Part shown: positions 32,901-46,286 of the stretch, piece after piece
Position numbering within the stretch: the stretch's first letter is position 1
Layout: the number at the start of each line of letters is the position of its first letter
From: Lethocerus indicus
Lineage: Eukaryota > Arthropoda > Insecta > Hemiptera > Belostomatidae
DNA: 64,000 nt
Assembly: GCA_019843655.1 (NCBI GenBank)
Contig: JACDQD010000006.1
Location: 2,542,001 to 2,606,000, forward strand
Reading direction: 5' to 3'
Notes under the pieces: model-generated
Seen by the model: the letters and a program-made list of their open reading frames with translations, nothing else
What the model was told of the DNA's origin: nothing
Databases searched by the model: none
Program-made: the position numbers and the translations under genes

Positions 32901-34307
32901 GCTCCTCGGGGCGCTGCAGGGCGTCTGAATTAATTACTTCGGCGGTGGGGAGGAAGCGAATTAGAACTGGGTCGAATACACAACTATGCAGAGTTCACAG
33001 TACAATGAATTAAAAAAAAAAAGAAAACTACCCGCTACCTGTCTACTGTCCTATAGTCTTTTGATAGCAGAATGTACCAAAACAGGCCTCAAGCTTCAAC
33101 CCTTTGAGCTACTTCTTTGAGGTCAGTGAACATCATAACTTTTTACCCTGAAGCGTCAACTCCCTACCGGCTGACGAAAGAAAAAAACATGGGAGAAAGA
33201 CGAAGAAATATCTGAAATGTATTGCCGATTATTTTCCTAGGGCGCGTTTTTCGGACTGTACGGACACTGAAAGCCATTTTTAAACGAAGATATATCCCGA
33301 TGATTATACATATAGTTTTTGACTTTATAAGGAGAATACAATGATATCAATGCAACACATGTGCAGTAGTAGTTCAGCTGTGTTAGCAATCGATGAAGCG
33401 CCCGATCGAAATTCAAATAACGCTATCGAGGTTGGGGTCGGGGCGCACTCTCACCACCCCAGGGAACGCATTTCATTTTATTACTGTGAACCTATTCTGA
33501 GTATAATATATTTCTGCACATGCCAATACAATAGATCGAAGGAAAAAACTGATCTGAATACGACCCTGCGATTGAACAGGCCGACGTGAAGATTCATATA
33601 TTGGATATTTGCATTTTTTGTCATTATAATACTGAAGAGTGTCTCCAAATGACGGTCGTAGCGTGACGAAGGTGCGCGAAAAAGTTATGCGTACTTTCAC
33701 CGACCCTTCCATTAGTGGTCCATTCAGCCGACGGTCGTCCTTCGGTCCATCGAAGGAGTTCGGGTAAAACATGTTCGCGCATTTGCATCTGTCTCCTCCC
33801 TTTTACGAGGACCGATTTTTTTTTTCTTCCCTTTCATCCTGCTCTTCTTCTCCTTTTTCTCCGGCCCCCAAAAAGTTGTTATAAGAAGGGCCCCGGGTGG
33901 GGTATGGCCCGAGGGCCGAGAGAGAGAGAGAGCCCTCTCCTCCTCCCTCCCTCCCTCCTAAAGCTCGATAGGCCCGTTTTTATCTTTTTGGGACGGCGCG
34001 TGATAGGGAGGCAGATGGCGGACTCTCCTCGTTAGCCTCTCGCTTATTCCCGGATTAGTTACCGGCACGCTCTAGCTCCAGCCCCAACTGATATATTGCG
34101 TCGGTTTCTGGAATTTTCGCGAAAAGGTCGACGCTACTGTTGCCGCTGAAACATTTCGGGATCTACAAAATCGCGACCCGGGAATTCGAACCCGTCACCG
34201 CTGGACAACTCTAATCTGATATTCTTATTCCTTGATATAAAAAAAAATCGATATATTCTATTTATATAGGGAACTTCCAGTAACTTTGATAATATTTCAA
34301 TATTATA
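29997..34307. other. Intergenic stretch, no gene
   Basis: No recognisable coding exon. A 142-codon minus ORF (30564-30136) is low-complexity and resembles nothing known. Confidence 0.65.
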
Positions 34308-34494
34308 TTGGGTCGGCAACTAAGTCATTGCGTTATTCCTATTTTTACACATGTTTACATCTTCAAACCTATAGAGTATTCTGAAATGTTTATTACACGC
34401 CAACTATTCGTCGTGAGTACCAAAAAATACACGACATAAGGGTGCGCACACCCAAAGATGAGAAGAATCCGCAATTATTCAGTTGCCAACCCAA
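34308..34494. mobile_element. Mariner-type MITE, 187 bp, with TA duplication
   Basis: TTGGGTCGGCAACTAAGTCA at the left and CAGTTGCCAACCCAA at the right, flanked on both sides by TA (34306-34307 and 34495-34496). The internal sequence has no transposase and differs from the other mariner copies here, so it may be a separate subfamily. Confidence 0.85.
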
Positions 34495-34702
34495 TAAAAT
34501 CAATAAATATTTTACTTGAGATATCGGTTTAAGCACCGCGAAAGTGTCTATTAAAATTGACCGATTTCCCAGGTAATAATTGCTTCCGGTCATCCGTTTT
34601 AAATATGTACACTTGTCAAGTATATATCCGAATAACACGTGTCGAATGATAATGTCATTGTTTCTATTGTAAGAAACTTAATGTCACACTATCCTAACTA
34701 TA

Positions 34703-35166
34703 TTGGATTGACAACTATAAGTAATTGCGGAATTCACCAACAAGTGGCGTTGTACATATTTTCAACTACGTCAACATCTTTGCACTGATAAGCCGTAGAT
34801 GGTTTCGAATGCAGGTATAAGATACATTCGGCTTCTCTGCAATGTCCCTTGTTGAACTATGGCGATCCGAATCGATAATGGTCTTTATTCGGTCATCGTT
34901 GACCTCCACTGGACGTCCAGAGCCTTTTATGAGATTTTTAACTTTTTATGAGCCCGTGAGGCATTAACACCTTCGCGAAAGTAAAAAAAGCGAAATGTGA
35001 CGGAAACGCTCAGTTCGGTTCACCGATTTTTAGCTTTTATAAACACACACATAACAATTCAACTGGTCAATGTAATTTTTATACCGAATGTTTCGGACAG
35101 GACCAAATAATAACGTATCAAAGAATCTTATCTGTGCTTTCCGCAATTACTTAGTTGTCAACCAAA
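34703..35166 (-). mobile_element. Internally deleted mariner (mellifera type), 464 bp
   Basis: Terminal repeats TTGGATTGACAACTATAAGT and ACTTAGTTGTCAACCAA at a TA target. On the minus strand 34921-34765 encodes SGRPVEVNDDRIKTIIDSD, then RDIAEKPNVSYTCIRNHL, which is the second DNA-binding helix-turn-helix region of mariner transposase (compare GRP.EV...I..TREIAE.LNVS). The catalytic DD34D half is missing, so the copy cannot move by itself. Confidence 0.85.
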
Positions 35167-36012
35167 TATAATTAACCTGGAGCACCCTTGATCTGGACCC
35201 AGGTAGTGGTGTTTTTTCGTGATAAAAACCATCGGAGGTTCAGTATGCCAAATCAGAGAGATAAATCGTAATTGGTTCGAGGTTTTCTGGCATCTTGATA
35301 ACAACAGTTAGAGGCTTGGGGCTTATTCTCGTGCGTTAAGTTGTATTGCAAGGAGCGGTGGAAGGGGAAGGGCCGGGGTTGATAGTGGCGGGGAGTGATA
35401 ATAATTAGAGTGTAGAAGGGTATGGTGGAGGGGAGCTTGGCACGAGCCGGGTGCCGGCTGGGCACGCGCCCGAACACCGCCGAACGCCCGGCCGAAGATT
35501 GCCGAAGGCGGCGGCAGATGTTGAGGAGGAGTTCTGCCGGGGGTCTACCTGCGAGCAGCCAGCCTGCCTGCAGGGGCCGCAGGAAAAAAAAAAGGGGCTT
35601 TTTACCATCCATCACTACGGCCTGCCTCTGGACCCCACCATCACCACCACCACCACCACCACCGGCCCCCATCCATATACAGAAATAAAGGATGACGTCT
35701 CTCCCTCTCTTCTTATTCTCTCCCCCCACCCCATCTCTCTCACTCTCTTTTGGTTTACGAAGCAACAGCTTGCCAAGTTTCCCACGCGTTGGGAGCACTC
35801 ACACACGCACTCACGCACGCTCACGGACGAGCACTTACGCCAGCGCGCCCGTCTTAGGTATAGGTCGCATTGTGAGGGAGGAAAGAATTAAAGAAAGGTG
35901 GGATGGGTGGGGCGGATGGAGGGGATGTTCCTAATCGAAAATAACAACATTGGCCGGATGAAAATTTCTGTTCCATAGGAAAAGCTGGATCAGTTGATAA
36001 TTGGGCACTTAT
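35167..36012. other. Intergenic stretch, no gene
   Basis: GC-richer segment around 35.4-35.6 kb with a CAC/ACC run (about 35636-35665). A 181-codon minus ORF (35798-35253) and overlapping plus ORFs do not resemble known proteins. Confidence 0.6.
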
Positions 36013-36180
36013 ATAGGGTGTCCCAAAATTAACGCCAGATTTGAATTAAATAAAAAACGCGGATTATTTTCTTTAAATTGTTATTTTTTTATTGACTCGT
36101 AAAGTACACAGGATAGGGTTATGTATGGAATAACACATCGGGTATAAGGATAATGCTGTAGTAATTTATATTCATTTAGA
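36013..36180. mobile_element. Partial Tc1/mariner-like MITE (single terminal repeat)
   Basis: Begins TAGGGTGTCCCAAAATTAAC, the same terminus as the element that follows, but no matching right end is present before the next element starts. Its last 40 bp (from GGTATAAGGATAATGCTG) recur left of the 49609 copy. Confidence 0.65.
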
Positions 36181-36182
36181 TA

Positions 36183-36410
36183 GGGTGTCCCAAAATTAAC
36201 GCAAGATTTGAATCGAACTGTGGCTGCCATAATTTCATTATTTTTTAAAATATTATTCAACATCAAAAACACGTTGTTCTATCGTGTAACGCTCCATTCG
36301 TACTAACCCTAAACTATCGACTGTCAAACGGTTTTTTTTTTTAATAGGGTCGCCGACTTTACAGCAAGAATGGTGGCAAATTCAAATCTCGCGTTAATTT
36401 TGGGACATCC
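36183..36410 (-). mobile_element. Tc1/mariner-like MITE, 228 bp
   Basis: Termini GGGTGTCCCAAAATTAACGC and GCGTTAATTTTGGGACATCC, inverted over about 34 bp and bracketed by TA. On the minus strand the inner part encodes a stub of transposase N-terminus that jumps straight into the terminal repeat. This is the signature of a deletion derivative of an autonomous element that is not in the window. Confidence 0.85.
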
Positions 36411-36528
36411 TATATAAAGGCCAAAAACAATACATTTACAAAGGAGCGATATTTCAAAAAATTATCCAGTACTATACTTCGGGACTACGGGATGATGAAA
36501 CATGGAGTTCGATACGGTAATGGGGTTC

Positions 36529-36564
36529 GTATATATATATACGTATATATATATATATATATAC
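36529..36564. repeat. (TA)n microsatellite
   Basis: About 36 bp of TA with one ACG interruption, followed by CA/CG-rich alternating sequence. Confidence 0.9.
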
Positions 36565-37044
36565 ATACGCACACGCACGTGCGTGTCTATGTGCGTAATA
36601 TCATGACGGGTGACGTAGTTTTTCCTCCCTCCAGTTCAAACACACCTGAATAAACTTGAAGTCAGGCGCAATATAAGTGCATGCTACTGGAGGGACAAAA
36701 AATTCTATGGGCAGGCTAACATATAGCATATACTACGTGGACGAATTCGTCGCTAAATTATGTAGGATTATATATAAAAGAGAGCGGTCACTATTTCGTA
36801 AATAGTGCACTTCGGATTTGTGTTATCAGGCATTTCCGACAGCGTCAAATGTATCCCCTGCATTTGTGAAAGCGAATCGGGGGACCAATCGTGGATTTCC
36901 GGATTAGCTTTTATATCAAATTTTTATAGAGTACAGAATAAATCCTATAAAAAATTGCCTTTCCGAACATTTTATTCTTGTTGTTTATTTATCGTAAATT
37001 TTCCGAAATATTGAATCGACAAATCCCTGAATTATGTGATGCCT

Positions 37045-37078
37045 ACCGAAGATGGCGAGAGGCCAAAACCGGTTCGAC
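37045..37078 (+). ncRNA. Decayed hammerhead-like copy
   Basis: CTACCGAAGATGGCGAGAGG, then CCAAAACCGGTTCGAC, matches the family, but the core, the GAAA and the cleavage triplet are each altered. Confidence 0.4.
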
Positions 37079-39728
37079 AGAATAATTGAAACGAGAAGTC
37101 ATTTTGGCGGTAGTCCACTTGGCGCCGGGGGACAGGAAGTCAAATATCGTTGAATGGGGAAATAAACATCCCCCCATCCCCCTCAGGGGTCGAGGAAGTA
37201 TCCGTTTCCATCCCCTTTGGCGTGGGGTGCGCAATAGGAAGCTAATACCGGGCGAGGGGGTCCCTTTTCATCCCCCTCCACCCAGTCCCAGAACTCCACA
37301 ATTTATACACCCGTATTTCCGTCCACGGCTCCAGGTATCACCGTCTCATTTCCGGCCGGCGGCCAACCCGGACCGGAACCCGGGACCGGGTATATAAGAA
37401 TGGTAATTTATTGACCGATCGGGAGGCGGAATTTAATCAGAAGGAACGCCCTCCCCCGGGAGGAGGGTCCGACCGTTTGATATACGCGTCGTACGGGGGA
37501 GGCTATCATCAGCCGAGAGGGGTTGAACGATGTATAGCCCTTTTAGAAAATACACAAACCTATACAGGAGTTCACCGGCCAAGATGGTATAAGTACTTTT
37601 TTCAAGAACGGTAGAAGTTCGTATACAGAAAATAATCTTTCACTGTCGGTATACGTTTTCGGTCCCTTTAGTTCTTTAAGATGATTTCCGGAGGGGGGCT
37701 CGTTTCACAACGAGCGTGAATAGATAAAGTTGAATAGTTGGATACTGTGGAGGATAATTTTAGGTAAGAAAAGTAATTTGGACGGAAGACGAAGGCTTTG
37801 AAGAAGGTCTTGTCAGATAAATATTATTTATAGTTTAAATTACGCCCGTAATATGTTATCACCGATTGCCGACCAGTAATTATATGACGACTGTTCACGA
37901 GAAAAGTGAAAGAGATTCGGTGAAACGGTTTTATGTAACATTTTCTTTTTTTTTTCTTTTAGAAAACTCCTCCACCCTCTCCGCCTTATCAACTGGCGAT
38001 ATCGGTACAGAGATAGACCGCTCAGGCTTTACACTTCAGTCGTAATTGAAAAAAGATGTTCCTATTTTAATTGAAACTGCAATTAGCGCCGTGCTGTTTC
38101 TCCCTTTCATTATATACACATAGTGTAAACCATAATTCGGGGACGTTCAGTAGCAGAAGAAAACTTTGTGTGGCCAATAAAAGTGTAGTGAGAGTATATT
38201 AAAATCAGTATTATTTTATCAGTACTGGCTTTAAGTGGTTTTATTTAATGCATGAAACGAGCGTTTTGAACGTACAATTGTTAAGGACTGACCCGAGGGA
38301 ACTTTCTTCATCCAGAGTTTATTCATCATCCGGGATGACGGGACAATGCAAATGCAACTTCTTGGGCCAACGGTACACAATCGGCGGAGTCTCTGCGAAC
38401 GCAATTGTATTCTATTCAGGAAAATAGCGTTCGCCAGTTTCTAGTTCTGCAGAGGAACTCGTTACTTACAATAAACGCCTCCATTACTGCTTTAATTGTC
38501 ATCTCTCTATTTCTTATCTCACCCCTATCTCTCTCTCTCTCTCTCTAACTAGGAGTTGTGCCCTAATAACATTTTAAGAAAATTACCTTTCTCTAAAAGG
38601 ACGGCGAGAAACAAAAAGAAAATTAAATAAAATTAGGAATAACGGTGCGGGTCGCGGAAGGGGACAGGGAAAATTGGTCTGCGGAAAAATCCACAGCGCC
38701 CCGGCCTAATTGAGGAATTTTTCCAACGGCAACAAAACGAAACAGGGAGTTCCTCCTCTTTCAATGGAAAAGCTCGCGGGAGGAGGGCGGTATTATTATA
38801 CCAATTATTATTAAGCATATAATGAGTTTAAGCCCCGTCCGTTATCTCTGTTTAAGTTTTACAAGTCCTGCAATTAGAAGTCACGGTCGGTGAACGGTAA
38901 AATTGCATCGGGAAAAAATCCTCCGTGGATAAAAATTAAAATGCAGTAGGGAAATTGAACATAACTATGGAAAACAATGGTACATTTGGCATATTTCGTG
39001 AATTAACTGAGTTTTGAATTTAAGATTTTAGACACAACACATTTGTGAAAATTATGAAATTATAGGAAATATTGTAGGCTATCTCTCCACATATTTCGGA
39101 CATTTAGTGGGCCGATGAGGAAAATTTTTTGGTACTTAATGTGCCAAGAACTTTACCAATGTTGATTAATGTGCCAATCTTGGAGCCTGTATAAACAAAA
39201 CTCGTTTACATTTTATCATTCTTGAATAAATTGATACCTAAAATTCACCGTCTTCATTAGAGTTACAGATTTAAATTACCTTAATCATAAACCCAAATAT
39301 GGGTTCAAAAGATTAGACATTTTTTAATAAATGATCTTTCCCTTTTGTTGCAAACTACTAGAATTTTATTATAATTTAACAAAATAATCTCCAAACATTA
39401 CTCACATTACAGGAGCATACATGATCCTCTTTCCTCTAAGACCATTAACCATTCCTTGACACGAATCAAAAATGTGCACCCGATGTCAAATGCACGGCCA
39501 GAAGTCAGATCTCCCAAGCATATTTCTTATTACTTCTGTGACGGTAAAATATGTGTGTACTAAAATATGGGGTAATATTGAAAATCGAGACAGACATTTT
39601 CGAAAAGGTTATTGAATAAGACGCGAGGTCCCATGAAGTTATTTGCCCGGGTTTTACAACATACTGCGAAGCACATAACTTTCTCTTAATGGAGCAAGGT
39701 TGATTGCTCTCCCCCTCGTTCCCTCTTT

Positions 39729-39731
<3 letters not shown>

Positions 39732-39759
<28 letters not shown>
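39732..39759. repeat. (CT)n microsatellite
   Basis: About 28 bp of CT. Confidence 0.95.
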
Positions 39760-39764
<5 letters not shown>

Positions 39765-42700
39765 TCTCGTTTCTCTTCGCACCGATCTCATTCTCCTGTT
39801 GTTGTTTCCTTCTCATTTTCTCCCCGTTACATTGGGCAATTAGCAGCGCCCGATTGCTTTCCAATTTCCAAACGTCGGTCTCGGCTTGCGCTATGTGTGC
39901 GCCCTGTGTACGCACCCACGGCCACGCACACAACATAAACAATCGGCCATAATTTTACTTATCATATTATTATTTATTCGAGCCCAAAACAATATTTTAT
40001 ATGTATGCTTAAATACAAATTTAATGTCGAATAGTTCACTCCAACAGGTTGCCAAATGAGGACAATTTCGTTGAGAAGCGTCATTTGTACAGAATCTGAT
40101 AATGTATTATTGACAAATAAAGTCAAACTGAAGAACTGTTATTATTGCTGTAACATATTTTACATATTATGAGACAATTTCAAGATTATTCTCACGTGAG
40201 AAAATACCTCAGTATAACAATAACGGAATGCTACTCGGGATGGAGGAAGATTGGAAATCCTAGGTATAGAAGTATGTCAAATCAGCGAAACCCCGAAGGC
40301 CGGATTAGAGTATTATTCGAAAGCTTTTCCATCGCCGTTGTTCGCTTTCCCTCCCCCAGTTAAAGCGGATTCACACTTCGAACTTTCAGTTGTAGATTCG
40401 CGACGGATAACGGAATAATGCATATAATAATATCTGAGAGGGAAAATTAACGGGGGGGGGGAGGAGGGAATTTTTCGCACGTGGTCGATGGAAAACTGCT
40501 CGGGGATATTGTTCCGACGTCCCCGAAAACAAATCGGGCCCGAGGAAAATCGGTCGGAAAATCCCGAGAAAGTTGAATAAACACGCGGGATACGCCTGAC
40601 ACTGAAAGTATGCGGCGTGGAATATTTTGTTCGGGCCGTTCGGGCGAACAGGAAAGTTTAATGTGGACATTATGGAAATGGGAAAGCCAACGTGAAAATC
40701 GATTTCGACGACGAATTCGTCTCGAAAATCTTAATTTGAAAGCTTTCTTCGAAGCAAAATTTATTATAATGACGTAATCAATAATCCATGAAGTTTAATA
40801 GCCCTTAAAATATAATAAATAACAACTATGTAACCTTCCGTATATCGCGTGAGATTTTCAATTTTCGGTCTATTGAATCATTCTATACTGTTATTTATGA
40901 ACGTTATGGACGAGATAAATCTATGAAATTATTATAATACCGGTGCGTAACGGGGAAGCCATAATTTGCGACTGTCAAACAAATGAAATTAAAAAAATGA
41001 TCTCCAAGAATGTTCTTGAATTATGCATTAATTTGAATCTATACATTTTTCTTTTACATACATTCAACGTCCATTTTTTCCAGTATTCGAATATTCAAGC
41101 ATAACGAAATAAAATTCATTGGTCCACAGACGTTCGCTATTGAGGTTTGGTAGTTTCTTTCGTACGAGACCGGGAACGCCGCGTTCGAGTTCCAGTTTGG
41201 GAACTTCCCCGATGGCGGAGGTTTTAAGTTAGGTTTCGATCGCGAAATGTAGAGCACAACCGAGCCGGTTGGAAATGCCCCTTGCGGAAAGCAATTTCCC
41301 CCTGTGCCGACCGCCAAAAGGAAACGCCGCCACAACGCCTAGTTGCCCAACCGATTTTATGTAACACCATTCGAGCGAACCACTTTCTTGTATCGATTCC
41401 AGCGTACGTCGGGATCCTTTAAATTATGGGCCCAAAGGAATTCGACCGTTTTACAGACCTTGTCAAGGCGAACTTGGAACAATTTTTTCATCCAGGAGCG
41501 TTTTCGCCACAAGCCAACCCCATTTATCCGCTTTACAAGCTATTAAAATTACGACACTTTTAAAAGAAATACAACCAAAGTTGAATACAATTAAAGGTTT
41601 TGTTAATCACGAATGATAAATAAGAGTTATAATATATAATAATTTATAACTAGTATTAATAAATAAAAGGTAGAAAATGGGTGGGGAAAAGTGGATTTCT
41701 CCTGATGTTACTTCTACATCAGTTGTGGCAATAAGTTAAAAAGTTTTTATTTAAATTTTTTAGTGAAGACGAAGATTAATCTGGACCAGACAAGATAATC
41801 TTTTGCATCAAAAGTGAAATAATTGCCGAATACATAACAATAAACTATATTAAGACCCCCAAAACGGGATTTATTCTTGTAATGGCGACGATCCACCAGA
41901 TGGTTAAAGAACCAGTTGTCATATATTAGAGCTTAATTTTGACACGTGCCAAAATAGGGAATGAAATGAAGAATTACTCTAATCCGGGACAATTTATGAC
42001 AGTTATTTGCCGAGACCGGTCTGGAAAAATGTGGCGCGAATTAATCACTCGAACGTCCAAAAAAAGAAAAAAACCCGGTTACGTTCATTTTCACAGAATT
42101 GAATGCAGACAATCGAGAATTGCAGCAATAATTGCCCCAACTCGAGCCGGCATCCTCCGCTGATTTTAATCGTCAATCTGCACCCAATTTCACAATAACG
42201 GTCGGCTACCGCATTCTTTCGAAGATAACGTACTGCCCGGGCCCGTTTTTAGACTCTAGAAGAATCTAGACTCTGCACGAAGACACAGTCTTTATGTTCA
42301 GATGAAAAATAGACCGCCAACGTCGCCGATTGTTCTGTCTAGAGTCAATTTTATTCAATAAAAAAAATTGAGTATTTGTAAAAATTGGTGATAAGTTTAT
42401 CACTTAATTGAAACGGGGAGAAATGCAGCGAAAGCCGAAGGGTATTTATGTACCCAATGTTGTCTGCTGAGTGTGTATTGAGGAAACTCAGTACAGAATT
42501 TGCCGATCTAATCTCCAGTCGACAAGTGTAGATTTAGATACCGGTCTAATTCAGTACTGCGTATACTAAGCTGAGCGGAATTCAGAAGAGGACGAGTAAG
42601 CAACACTTATAACATCTTGTTGAGACGTCCGCAAGACCGCTTTTAGCCTTTCTGCCAATAAATATTCCATTCGCTCATTACTGCGCGCGTACACATATAA

Positions 42701-45360
42701 ACTGGGGAGAAAGCACTTTTTATTGTTTTCGATTGTTGTTCAAAGATTGGGCCCTAAAAAGGAGAACCCGGATTTCACGCCGTCGGCTTTCGTTTCAAAT
42801 TTGTACCCGAAACCCCCCCCCTCGACTGAGAACCGTCCTCCGGACGTTGGGTGTGAATTGTTCCATCGAGTTTCACCATTATCCGAGGTGCTGCCGGCCC
42901 GTCCCCGATGGGATTAGGGTTAACGCGATCTCTTCATTAGCCGCGCTCCGGCTATCTGGAACACCGAATCGGCTCGGAGGAGGCGTCCTCCTTCGGGGTC
43001 GTTTCCGAGAAATAAAATTAACGGGGACAGGAGAAATAATGATTTATTACAGAATGGCGCGGAAATTCTCCGAGGTTTCACCCCGACTGAGAACGCAAAC
43101 GAACATTCCATTCCGAAAGTGTCTTTAAAACGGCTGTCCCACTTGTCCAATATTAATTGTCGCTACGAACGCGAATCGTAATTTCCATCGCTCGTAACTG
43201 ACAGTTAAATGGTTCTGACAGAATTTTTTTTTCGGTGTCCACAAATCGAATTTCTCAAATTTTATGATCGCGGCCAGAACACACGTTGAAATAATGATTC
43301 TGGAGAAACTGGGCTAACTTACCCGATCCAGTTTTGCACCTTTAATTGAAGGAAAATTCGGTCCACCGTTGCTGGGGGTTATGATCTCGATTCCAGTGTA
43401 GAGGCTGCCTCAGTTACTTTTCTGTTTTTCTCGAATGAATAGTACGATGGGAGTTTCACCGAGGACGTTCTTCCCGGGGGGGGGGAGCGATTTCGGGTTT
43501 TCGATACAGGACTCGGGTCCATAAATTTCCCCAGCGAGTTAGCTGCATTGTGGAAAACCAATATGCGACCGAATTCTCAGAGCGCTATTCAATCTGACGC
43601 CGCGGCGACCGCCCCGAGGGCTTCACTCGGGCCGAAGATGTCCCTGGCGATTAAATTGGAAAGGGGGGAGGAGACGACGTGAGAAGTCATCCCCCACAAT
43701 CGTCAGAACAAGTAAGAACACAACAGTTGCAGAGGCCCGACAAATCTTGCCCATCTAACACCGCCGGCAGCTGTTCAATACGCCTCTATCTAAGAACCAT
43801 ATCTTCGATGGTACGTCCCGTCCGGGAACCATTACGAAATTCCCATTATGATGTCTCCGTTCCGACCGTTATTTCGTTACCCGTCCGCCAAGAATGGAAA
43901 CTTCGACCGCCGCTGAAGGGAAAAGTTTCGTTGGGAAACCGAGACTGGGACATAGCGTAGGGCGCAACAATAGTGACGGTGAACTGAAAGTGACGAAAAA
44001 TAACTTATTTATTACCGGTATCGGTTGCGTAAAAACCTCGCTTTGGCCGACAACTCAGATCAGATGGAGGTTATTTCAGGAATACTATCGGAACATGTAT
44101 TTTAACTTTATCGCCCCTTGTAATAAATATGGCCGGACGAAAGTTAGGTCCTTGGCGAAAAAAGCCGAGAAGACGGGAAACAAATTGATTATTAGGAGTG
44201 ACAGCCTATCATTCCGATGTCCCCTCTGAGGGGACATTAAAATTTATTAGCGATTACGGGGAATTAAGTTATTTCCGCGCAACTTTTTGAGACGTGCATG
44301 TTTTTTCCGATGTTTTCTCTCGAAATGTGGCGCAAGACGTCAAATCAAAATATAGTAAAATTACTAAAATATATAAAAGAGATGTCGGCGAGTTTTTAGT
44401 TTCAAAGCTGAGCTCAGTCCGGTTTGAAGCGTCCGGAGAAAATCGGAAGTGATTCTTCTCTCGGTAAATAAGTTCTTTCGGTAAATATCATTTTGTAACA
44501 GATTTAGTAATAACAATTAGAAATGTTCAACCCACGGATTTATTCATTTTTTTATTAGAACAACGGCAAAACGTTCAAACAGGATTGAGTCTCATGGTAC
44601 AAGTAGTAGTGAAGATGAGCTCCAGATAGACAGATACGTTAGAAAGACTAAATCTAGACCAAAACTATAGCAGTGACAGTGACATCGGCCAACCACCAAC
44701 GAGTAGCTGATAGCCAATATCCAGAAAAGAGAATGAACTAGCAAAGAACTAACCGGTCTAGGATAGGAACAAGTCGGCCGTTAATCCGAATATAGGAGTA
44801 AATGGATTATGTTCCGAGGTGAAAACAAAAGCGTTATTCGAAATTGTAACACCAAACAGGGTTAATGCGACAACTGATGATATAATTAGGCGACAGCTAT
44901 TCTCGATATCGGGGTGAAGTTTTTTTTCGCCTACTGCACTGTTCCGAAGTCTAAGCTGCTGGTCCGCCGGAACGGAGCTTTATGGGGACGGGGGCGACCC
45001 TAACCGCAAGTCCCCGTTAAGGGGCGACAATGGGCCCCGGGCTGTGGCGTAAGGGCGGCAACCCCTCCCATTGTCCAGTCGGCGCATTCAACACTCCGAT
45101 TTCTGCCCCCAACCCATTGTGAATCGGCCGAGCAGCACCTTCTCCCCACTTTCAAGTTAGTACACCCCTGAAATTTCTCCACGCGACGCTAGCAAATCTG
45201 CAGCAGTAAAAGCTAGCAGGAAAAAAATAGTGTAAAATGTACAACCGGAAATAATTTCTTAGATTCTAACGAATATGCCGGGGTGTACGAGATCGTGATG
45301 GTAAATCGAAAGAAAATACAAGTTTCGTAAGTACAAATTTCAACAGTTTAAATGCGACCT

Positions 45361-45855
45361 AAGGGTTGATAACTAAGTAATTGCCGTTGTACATATTTTT
45401 AAGTACGTCAACATCTTTGCGCAGATAAGCCGTAGGTGGTTTCGAATGCACGTATAAGATACATTCGGCTTCTCTGCAATGTCCCTTGTTGAACTATGGT
45501 GATCTGAATCGATAATGGCCTTTATTCGGTCATCGTTGACCTCCACTGGACGTCCAGAGCGCTCCTCATTTTAAGGCTTAATCACCGTACACGGCGTACA
45601 ACTTTTTATGAGCCCGCGAGCCGTTAACACCTTCGCGAAAATAAAAAAGCGAAATGCGACGGAAACGCTGTTTTAGCTTTTATATACACACACACAATTC
45701 AACTGGTCAATGTAATTTTGATACCGAATGTTTCAGAAAGGACCCGGATAATAACGTATCGAAGAATCTTATCTGTGAAAAGATGTTGACGTACTTAAAA
45801 ATACGTACAACGCCACTTGTCGGTGAATTCCGCAATTACTTAGTTGTCAACCCAA
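45361..45855 (-). mobile_element. Internally deleted mariner (mellifera type), about 495 bp
   Basis: A near copy of the 34703 element: left end GGGTTGATAACTAAGTAATT, right end ACTTAGTTGTCAACCCAA. Minus strand 45570-45404 encodes RSGRPVEVNDDRIKAIIDSD, then RDIAEKPNVSYTCIRNHL of mariner transposase. The catalytic region is deleted. It abuts repeat X at the same TA as the 29893 element does. Confidence 0.85.
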
Positions 45856-46283
45856 TACATGAGGTATAATAACTGCGTTAACATATTCCCGAAGAGTATG
45901 AAGTCCAGATGAGTACTACGTAGTATACTGTGAAATTTTCGGTGATTGTTTTCCAGCGAAAATTTTCTATAATGCCCGGTTTTAAAAGTTGAAATAATCG
46001 CCCTGAAAAAAGACTACGTTTAAGTTCATAAATTCAAAATTTTTTTGTACGGTAAGACGAAGTATCGGGGACTTGTACATTATTGATTCGAATAATTGGA
46101 AAATTAATTTTATTATCACTTTTATTAGTTCCTCAACCGCTGAACTTAGCCGACATTTGCGACGCTACATAATTTCCAAACATTTATGTAAATTTTGAAT
46201 CAATAAAGAGCTGACATGCAACACTGAAATGATGGCCTAGCGGGCGACATCGGCCCTCGGGCCCGTTAAACACCGCCGGGAAG
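45856..46283 (-). repeat. Dispersed repeat X, copy 2 (inverted relative to 29449)
   Basis: Reverse complement of 29449-29892 with scattered differences. Unlike copy 1, its far end runs into a second mariner-like terminus at 46287, so X is bracketed by mariner ends here. Confidence 0.7.
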
Positions 46284-46286
46284 TAT

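Larger units (their letters stand above)
36411..45360. other. Intergenic stretch, no gene
   Basis: Nine kilobases with only microsatellites (36529-36564 TA; 39732-39759 CT), a decayed hammerhead-like copy (37045-37078) and unclassified AT-rich DNA. TATATAAAAGAG sequences occur near 36771 and 44370 but without a linked gene. ORFs of up to 145 codons resemble nothing known. Confidence 0.65.

Noticed and set aside
34150..34215. tRNA B-box-like GGGTTCGAATTCCCG on the minus strand
   Set aside because: No cloverleaf and no A box could be found; may be a chance palindrome around an EcoRI site.
44370..44420. TATATAAAAGAG followed by CTCAGTCC, a possible LTR promoter
   Set aside because: Spacing of TATA to TCAGT is about 44 bp, and no paired LTR, primer site or gag/pol frame is present.
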